From Oscillospiraceae bacterium (GTDB lineage Bacteria > Bacillota > Clostridia > Oscillospirales > Oscillospiraceae): DNA of 9,836 nt. Shown in pieces: positions 5,845-9,836 of the stretch. The translations under genes were made by a program, and so were the position numbers. Under the pieces are notes generated by a model, which worked only from the letters and a program-made list of their open reading frames with translations, was not told the DNA's origin and ran no database searches. Each line of letters begins with the position of its first letter. The first letter of the stretch is position 1. Where the stretch lies: the NCBI GenBank assembly GCA_017458025.1, contig JAFTGG010000187.1:1-9836 (forward strand), written 5' to 3'.

Positions 5845-6906
5845 TTATTTTGACTTCAAATGCCGCAGCAGCGCGCCCGCGATGTCCTTGCAAGGCGCCT
5901 GTACCATGACCGCGCCGATGTCGTGCGCGACGCCGGGCATGCCGTAGACCACGCTGGTCTCCTTGTCCTGCCCGATCGTGTACGCGCCCTTTTTGCGCAT
6001 TTCGAGCAGCCCGTGCGCGCCGTCCTGGCCCATGCCGGTCATGATGATGCCGACCATCTTGCATTGGACGCTCTGCGCCATCGAGTAGAACAGCGCGTCG
6101 ACCGACGGGCGGTGGCCGCTGACCTTCTCGCCGGGCTTGCACTCGACGCGGTAGCCGCCGAGCGGCGAGCGCACGACGCGCATCTGCAGGTCGGCGGGCG
6201 CGATGAGCGCAAGGCCGCGCTTGATCTCGTCGCCGTCCTTCGCCTCGCGCACCTCCATCTTGCAAAGCTTATTGAGGCGGTCGGCGTACATCTTGGTGAA
6301 GCCCGTGGGCATATGCTGCGTGATGACCATGCCGGGGATATCCTCCGGCAGGCGCTTCATGACCTCCAGCGTCGCCTCGGTACCGCCCGTGGACGCGCCG
6401 AGGCCGATGATGATGCGCCCCTGCACCGCGCTGCCGAGCGGCGGCGCGGCAATGGTCGTCGGCGTGTTTGCGGCGGCGGCCTTCGCCGAAAAGCTGTGCG
6501 GCTGCACCTTGGCCTGCGACGCGACCTGCACCTTCTGCGCGAGCGTCGAGATAAACATATCGTTGCTTTGCGTCGCGTCCGGCTTGCGGACGAAGTCGAC
6601 CGCGCCGGCGTGCAGCGCGTCGAACACGCCGAGGTTCAGCGACGAGCAGAGCACCACCGGCAGCGGATGCTCCGGCAGGAACTGCTTCAAAAAGTCCATA
6701 CCCGTCATGCCCGGCATCTGCACGTCGAGCGTCATGACGTCGGGGTTGAGCTGCTTGACCTTGCTCTTCGCGTCCACCGCGTTGATCGCAAAGCCGACGA
6801 CCTCGATGTTCGGGTACCGGCTCAGGCCGTCGATAATGAGTTTGCGTGCGAGAATGGAGTCGTCCACCACCAGCACGCGGATCTTCTTGCCTGCTGTCAG
6901 TGCCAT
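5845..6906 (-). CDS. cheB: Chemotaxis response regulator protein-glutamate methylesterase CheB
   Basis: CheB removes methyl groups from (and can deamidate) chemoreceptor glutamines/glutamates, giving adaptation together with CheR. The 353-residue protein has an N-terminal receiver domain (about 8-125) with acid pocket Asp15/Asp16 in VVDDS, phospho-acceptor Asp61 (LDVQMPGMTGMDF) and Lys108 in VRKPD. An Ala/Thr/Pro-rich linker spans about 126-162. The C-terminal methylesterase domain (about 163-350) shows the catalytic triad: Ser172 in LGASTGGTEA, His198 in ITQHMP and Asp295 in MTGMGQDGAHG. All key residues are present, so it should be active and controlled by CheA phosphorylation. The start ATG has GGAGG 10 bases upstream overlapping the cheR stop. 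It follows cheR by 15 bases. Confidence 0.98.
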   Translation of the reverse strand: MALTAGKKIRVLVVDDSILARKLIIDGLSRYPNIEVVGFAINAVDAKSKVKQLNPDVMTLDVQMPGMTGMDFLKQFLPEHPLPVVLCSSLNLGVFDALHAGAVDFVRKPDATQSNDMFISTLAQKVQVASQAKVQPHSFSAKAAAANTPTTIAAPPLGSAVQGRIIIGLGASTGGTEATLEVMKRLPEDIPGMVITQHMPTGFTKMYADRLNKLCKMEVREAKDGDEIKRGLALIAPADLQMRVVRSPLGGYRVECKPGEKVSGHRPSVDALFYSMAQSVQCKMVGIIMTGMGQDGAHGLLEMRKKGAYTIGQDKETSVVYGMPGVAHDIGAVMVQAPCKDIAGALLRHLKSK

Positions 6907-6921
6907 GAAAAGAGGTCCTCC

Positions 6922-7737
6922 TTACTTCTGGAAAATCGCCGAGGTGAGCCGCTTCCACTTCGTATCGGGCGGCAGGTTCTCGCTCAGGCTGATGATGAGA
7001 TAGCCGCCCGGCACGGTGGCGTCATACATGCGGTTGATGAGCGCCGTCTTGGTCGGCGTGTCGAAATAGATCATGACGTTGCGGCAGAAGATCACGTCGA
7101 ACTTGCGCTTGAACTGAATGGGGTCCATCAGGTTGAACTGGCGGAAAATGACGTTCTCCTTGACCTTCGGCGAGATCTGGTAGCGGTTGCCCGTGGAGGG
7201 CTTGAAATACTCGCGCTTCCAATGGTTGGGCAGATTGTCCGGCAGTTGGTAGACGCCGCGCTGCGCCTTCGCGAGCACGTCGACGCTCAGGTCGGTCGCC
7301 AGCATGCGCGCGTCCCACTCTTTCCAATGGGCGCCGAAGTAGTCCATCATGTACATCGTGACGTTGTACGGCTCCTCGCCGGACGAGCACGCCGCGCTCC
7401 AGATGGAGAGGATCTTGTCGCGCTTATGCTTCTGCGTGATATCGGGCAGAATCTTCTTCACATAGAAGTCGAAGGACTCCGTCTCGCGCTGAAAATAAGT
7501 ATAGTTGGTCGTCAGCTTGCTCAGAAGCTCGTTGATGTCGTCGCCGCTGCCCTTGGTCAGCAGGTAGTCGACGTAGCTTTTAAAATCGCTGTAGCCCTTG
7601 GTCTTGAGCACGCCGCTGAGCCGGCTGTTGATGAGCTGGCGCTTGGCGTGCAGGTCGATGCCGTAGTTGCTCTGGACAAACTTGACCATGCGGTTAAAGT
7701 CGGCATCGGAAATCAAAAGTTCTTTCTCAGTACTCAT
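6922..7737 (-). CDS. cheR: Chemotaxis protein-glutamate O-methyltransferase CheR
   Basis: CheR methylates glutamates on chemoreceptors using S-adenosylmethionine. The 271-residue product has the N-terminal helical domain (about 10-75), the CheR signature TNYTYFQRE (77-85) and the SAM-binding loop SIWSAACSSGEEPYNV (111-126). It also has ATDLS (147-151), the FCRNVMIYFD motif (217-226) and the GYLIISLSE strand (245-253). Family length and motifs are complete. The ATG at 7735-7737 is preceded by a G-rich Shine-Dalgarno (GGGGG, 7752-7756) at an unusually long 14-base spacing that contains a small inverted repeat. The gene sits between cheW and cheB in the che block. Confidence 0.98.
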   Translation of the reverse strand: MSTEKELLISDADFNRMVKFVQSNYGIDLHAKRQLINSRLSGVLKTKGYSDFKSYVDYLLTKGSGDDINELLSKLTTNYTYFQRETESFDFYVKKILPDITQKHKRDKILSIWSAACSSGEEPYNVTMYMMDYFGAHWKEWDARMLATDLSVDVLAKAQRGVYQLPDNLPNHWKREYFKPSTGNRYQISPKVKENVIFRQFNLMDPIQFKRKFDVIFCRNVMIYFDTPTKTALINRMYDATVPGGYLIISLSENLPPDTKWKRLTSAIFQK

Positions 7738-7753
7738 GGATCGATTCAGATCC
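7738..7753 (-). promoter_or_regulatory. Small inverted repeat between the cheR ribosome binding site and ATG
   Basis: GGATC (7738-7742) and GATCC (7749-7753) can pair around a 6-base loop directly before the cheR ATG and touching its G-rich Shine-Dalgarno. Folding would shorten the effective spacing or mask part of the site. A 5-bp stem is short and may be chance. Confidence 0.25.
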
Positions 7754-7774
7754 CCCTTCTCTCTGACTTCTCTC

Positions 7775-8257
7775 TTACTCGCTCATACGGATCAGCGCCG
7801 GCGCGTCGAGCAGCATCACGGTGCTCGAACCGCCGGGGATCGTGCACATGCCGTTGACCATCGGGTGCTCGTTCTGCGCGGGCACGGGCAGAATGGAGGA
7901 CTTGGAGATGTCCACCATGCGGTCGACGGTATCGACCAGAATGCCGATGCTGATGCCCTCGATGTCGAGAATAATGGCGCAGGGCTCGCCCTCGGGCCAG
8001 CGGCCGAGAAGCAGGCGGAAATCAATGATGGGAACCACCGCGCCGCGCAGATTAATGACGCCGGCAATGTACTCAGGCACCATCGGCACGCGCGTGATGT
8101 CCACGCTCGTAAAGATCTCGCTGACGTAGTCGGTGCTCATCGCATAGAGGATATCGCTGGAGCGGAAAATGAGGTACTTTTCTTCATCGGATTCATGCAC
8201 GTTGTCGGACAGCGCGCTCTCGATGTCGTTATCTCTCTGGAACAGTTCTTCAGACAT
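7775..8257 (-). CDS. cheW: Chemotaxis coupling protein CheW
   Basis: CheW links chemoreceptors to CheA in the signalling array at the inner face of the membrane. The 160-residue product has an acidic N-terminal tail (1-26) followed by a single CheW/SH3-like domain: YLIFRSSDILYAMSTDYVSEI (28-48), then the conserved VPMVPEYIAGVINLRGAVVPIIDFR block (57-81), which includes the NLRG motif. The ILDIEGISIGILVDTVDRMVDI segment follows at about 96-117. The start ATG follows GGGGAGG at 9 bases. The gene begins 20 bases after the cheA stop and ends 37 bases before cheR, so the four che genes form one transcription unit. Confidence 0.97.
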   Translation of the reverse strand: MSEELFQRDNDIESALSDNVHESDEEKYLIFRSSDILYAMSTDYVSEIFTSVDITRVPMVPEYIAGVINLRGAVVPIIDFRLLLGRWPEGEPCAIILDIEGISIGILVDTVDRMVDISKSSILPVPAQNEHPMVNGMCTIPGGSSTVMLLDAPALIRMSE

Positions 8258-8277
8258 GACGTGATTCCTCCCCTTTT

Positions 8278-9519
8278 TTAGTTCTGAGCCGTGTAGATGT
8301 TGGCGACGTCGAGGATAATGCTGATGCTGCCGTCGCCGAGAATGGTGCAGCCGGAGATGCCGGAGTTCTTGATGCCGAAGTTGTTGATGTAATCGGGGAA
8401 GGGCTTGACGACCACCTGCTGCTCGCCGATGAGCTTATCGACGAACAGGCAGAACGAATTGTCGCCGGACTCCACCCAGAGGAGCACGCCGTCGTCGAAG
8501 GTCTCCGCCGCGTTCTCGATGTTGTAGAACCGGTTCGCGCGGACGATGGAGTAGAAGTTGTCCACGATCTTGATCATCTCGCCGTGGGTCTCGTCCTGAA
8601 TGATGTGCATGTCGGACGCCTTGAAGATCTGGCGGATATTGCTGATGGGCACGGTGAAGATGCTCTCGCCGACGGACACCTCCATGCCGTCCATGATCGC
8701 CATAGTCAGGGGGATCTTCAGCGTGGTGGTCATGCCCTTGCCGAGCTCGCTCGTGATCGTGACGGTGCCGCCGCAGTTCTCGACGTTGCTCTTGACGACG
8801 TCCATGCCGACGCCGCGGCCGGAGTACTCCGTGACCTCGGTGTTGGTGGAGAAGCCGGGCATGAGCAGGAAGTTGAGGATATCCTTGTGGCTGTAGTCGA
8901 CGCCCGGGGTCGCGAGGCCCTGGCGGATCGCCTTGTTCAGCACCGCCTGGTCGTCCACGCCGCGGCCGTCGTCGATGATCTCGATGATGACCTCGCTGCC
9001 GGTCTGGCGCGCCGCCAGCACGATGGTGCCCACGGGGTCCTTGCCCGCCGCGACGCGCTCTTCCTTGCGCTCCTCGATGCCGTGGTCCATAGAGTTGCGG
9101 ACGATGTGCATGATCGGGTCGCTGATGGAGTCGACGATGGTCTTGTCGACCTCGGTGTCCTCGCCCTCGAGAATGAGGTTCGTCTCGCGGTCGAGCTTCT
9201 TGCTCATGTCGCGCACGATGCGCTTCATCTTCTGGAACGTGCCGGAGACGGGCACCATGCGCAGCGACATCGCGACGTCCTGCAGGTTGTCCGTCAGGGA
9301 GCGGAGCTGGCGCGCCGCCTTGGTAAAGTTGTCGAGCTTGAGGCCCTTGAGGTCGGGGCTGGCCGTGACCTGCGCCTCGGTGATGACGATCTCGCTGACG
9401 ACCGCCATGAGCGCGTCGAGCTTCGAGAGGCTCACGCTGATGAGGCTCTCCTTGACGTGCTCCTTCTTCGCCGCGGGCTGCGCTGCCGCGCTCTGCTGCG
9501 CGGGAGCGGCCTTCGCCGC
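8278..9519 (-). CDS. cheA: Chemotaxis sensor kinase CheA, C-terminal P3-P4-P5 part (5' end lost at a junction)
   Basis: CheA autophosphorylates and passes phosphate to CheY and CheB. The 413 open codons contain an Ala/Gln/Pro linker (9436-9519) and then SLSKLDALMAVVSEIVITEA, the start of the P3 dimerisation domain. P4 is the ATP-binding domain, with N-box HIVRNSMDHG, G1 DDGRG, F-box LMPGFST and G2 GRGVGMDVV; the G2 motif lies about 206-214 residues after the GTG at 9435. The CheW-like P5 domain follows, ending at TAQN. A normal CheA has about 650-750 residues; the Hpt (P1) domain with its phospho-histidine and the P2 domain are absent. In frame, a TAG appears at 9520-9522 and homology stops. 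GTG at 9433-9435 is the outermost start left in the fragment but lies inside conserved P3, so it is not the native start. As written it could not autophosphorylate in the usual way. Confidence 0.95.
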   Translation of the reverse strand, partial: AAKAAPAQQSAAAQPAAKKEHVKESLISVSLSKLDALMAVVSEIVITEAQVTASPDLKGLKLDNFTKAARQLRSLTDNLQDVAMSLRMVPVSGTFQKMKRIVRDMSKKLDRETNLILEGEDTEVDKTIVDSISDPIMHIVRNSMDHGIEERKEERVAAGKDPVGTIVLAARQTGSEVIIEIIDDGRGVDDQAVLNKAIRQGLATPGVDYSHKDILNFLLMPGFSTNTEVTEYSGRGVGMDVVKSNVENCGGTVTITSELGKGMTTTLKIPLTMAIMDGMEVSVGESIFTVPISNIRQIFKASDMHIIQDETHGEMIKIVDNFYSIVRANRFYNIENAAETFDDGVLLWVESGDNSFCLFVDKLIGEQQVVVKPFPDYINNFGIKNSGISGCTILGDGSISIILDVANIYTAQN

Positions 9520-9836
9520 CTATCCCGAGAAGCCCGTCCACGTGATCGTCCCCTCGACGGCGGGCGGCGGCACTGACGTGATGGCCCGTCTGCTGGCCAA
9601 GTTCGGCGAGAAGTACCTGGGCGCGCCCATGGTCGTCGACAACATGCCCGGCGCCGGCGGCATGATCGGATTCACCGCCATCGCGCAGGCCAAGAAGGAC
9701 GGCTATACGTTCGGCTGCCTTTACACGCCTCACCTGACGGCTCACGTTTCCGCCAAGCGCGCCAAGTACACGCTGGATGACTTCGACTACATCGGCAACC
9801 TCGTCACCGACCCCGGCATCATCGTCGTTCCCGGCA
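9440..9836 (+). CDS. TctC/Bug-family tripartite tricarboxylate transporter substrate-binding protein, N-terminal part
   Basis: Proteins of this family (TctC, also called Bug) are periplasmic receptors that capture carboxylates or related ligands for TctAB-type transporters. The clear homology starts at AYPEKPVHVIVP (about 9518) and continues with the family motifs AGGGTDVMARLLA, then VVDNMPGAGGMIG (mature residues about 38-50) and KKDGYTFG (about 58-65), running open to the window end. The frame can be extended back to ATG 9440, giving a signal-peptide-like leader (hydrophobic, Ala/Cys-rich, ending AAFA-AYP), preceded by GAGAGG at 9 bases. But bases 9440-9505 are the antisense of the CheA linker and P3 start, so the native N-terminus was probably replaced. 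An AxA-type cleavage site just before YPEKP is normal for Gram-negative members. It bears no relation to the flagellar cluster. Confidence 0.85.
   Translation, partial: MRLSLTCSFFAAGCAAALCCAGAAFAAYPEKPVHVIVPSTAGGGTDVMARLLAKFGEKYLGAPMVVDNMPGAGGMIGFTAIAQAKKDGYTFGCLYTPHLTAHVSAKRAKYTLDDFDYIGNLVTDPGIIVVPG
9506..9522. other. Chimeric junction between cheA and the TctC-like gene
   Basis: The block GCGGCCTTCGCCGCC (9506-9520) reads AAKAA-type linker in the CheA frame on the minus strand and AAFAA signal-peptide end on the plus strand. Left of it everything fits CheA; right of it everything fits the TctC-like protein and CheA meets TAG. This is what an assembly join or a recombination through a short shared GC-rich block would look like. 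Confidence 0.7.

Noticed and set aside
5820..5847. Repeated TAATTTTC (5820-5827 and 5840-5847) as an operator pair
   Set aside because: Two 8-base copies in an AT-rich patch are too short to support an operator; the second lies partly over the cheB stop codon.
5860..7857. 665-codon plus-strand open frame across cheB and cheR
   Set aside because: It covers two well-identified genes on the opposite strand and has the same antisense-type composition and no ribosome binding site.
8435..9745. 436-codon minus-strand open frame spanning cheA and the junction
   Set aside because: It is the out-of-frame shadow of cheA (Arg/Gly/His-rich) and only crosses the junction because it lacks stops by composition.
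1..9836. Novel defence, mobile or biosynthetic system
   Set aside because: Apart from the 3' TctC-like fragment every gene fits a known motility or chemotaxis family or comFB, and I saw no repeats, integrase, transposase or unexplained long gap.

Overview
The window is GC-rich and is almost entirely a tightly packed minus-strand chemotaxis and late-flagellar cluster. It reads in transcription order (from high to low coordinates) cheA (3' part) - cheW - cheR - cheB - flgM - flgN - flgK - flgL - DUF6470 (YviE-like) - fliW - csrA. The flgM-flgN-flgK-flgL-yviE-fliW-csrA order is the one known from Bacillus and many Clostridia. With strong AGGAGG-type ribosome binding sites and a fliW/csrA pair, this points to a motile, high-GC Firmicute, probably a Clostridia (Oscillospirales-like) gut or environmental lineage. 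That assignment is inference from gene order and protein style, not from a marker gene.

Layout: bases 1-337 carry a plus-strand ComFB-family gene cut by, or very close to, the window edge. It ends at a clean rho-independent terminator (361-392) and converges on the csrA end. Bases 406-5739 hold the hook-filament junction proteins FlgK and FlgL, their chaperone FlgN, the anti-sigma-28 factor FlgM, the YviE-like protein and the FliW-CsrA post-transcriptional switch. The 105-base gap upstream of flgM (5740-5844) contains a candidate sigma-28 promoter. Bases 5845-8257 encode CheB, CheR and CheW. Bases 8278-9519 encode the C-terminal P3-P4-P5 part of CheA.

How the genes work together: CheA/CheW signal from chemoreceptors, CheR/CheB set receptor methylation, and FlgM holds sigma-28 until the hook is complete. 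FlgN escorts FlgK/FlgL to the export gate, while FliW and CsrA couple flagellin level to translation.

At about 9506-9522 the CheA reading frame breaks in its Ala/Pro linker. The sequence becomes a plus-strand periplasmic substrate-binding protein of the TctC/Bug family that runs off the end. The Hpt and P2 domains of CheA are missing and the join lies in an Ala-codon-rich block that suits both genes. An assembly chimera is the simplest explanation, with a genomic rearrangement as the alternative.

I found no convincing undescribed system. The most useful items are the cheA/TctC junction, the ComFB gene placed beside a comF-flgM-like locus, and the candidate flgM promoter. I saw no tRNA, rRNA, CRISPR array or insertion sequence.
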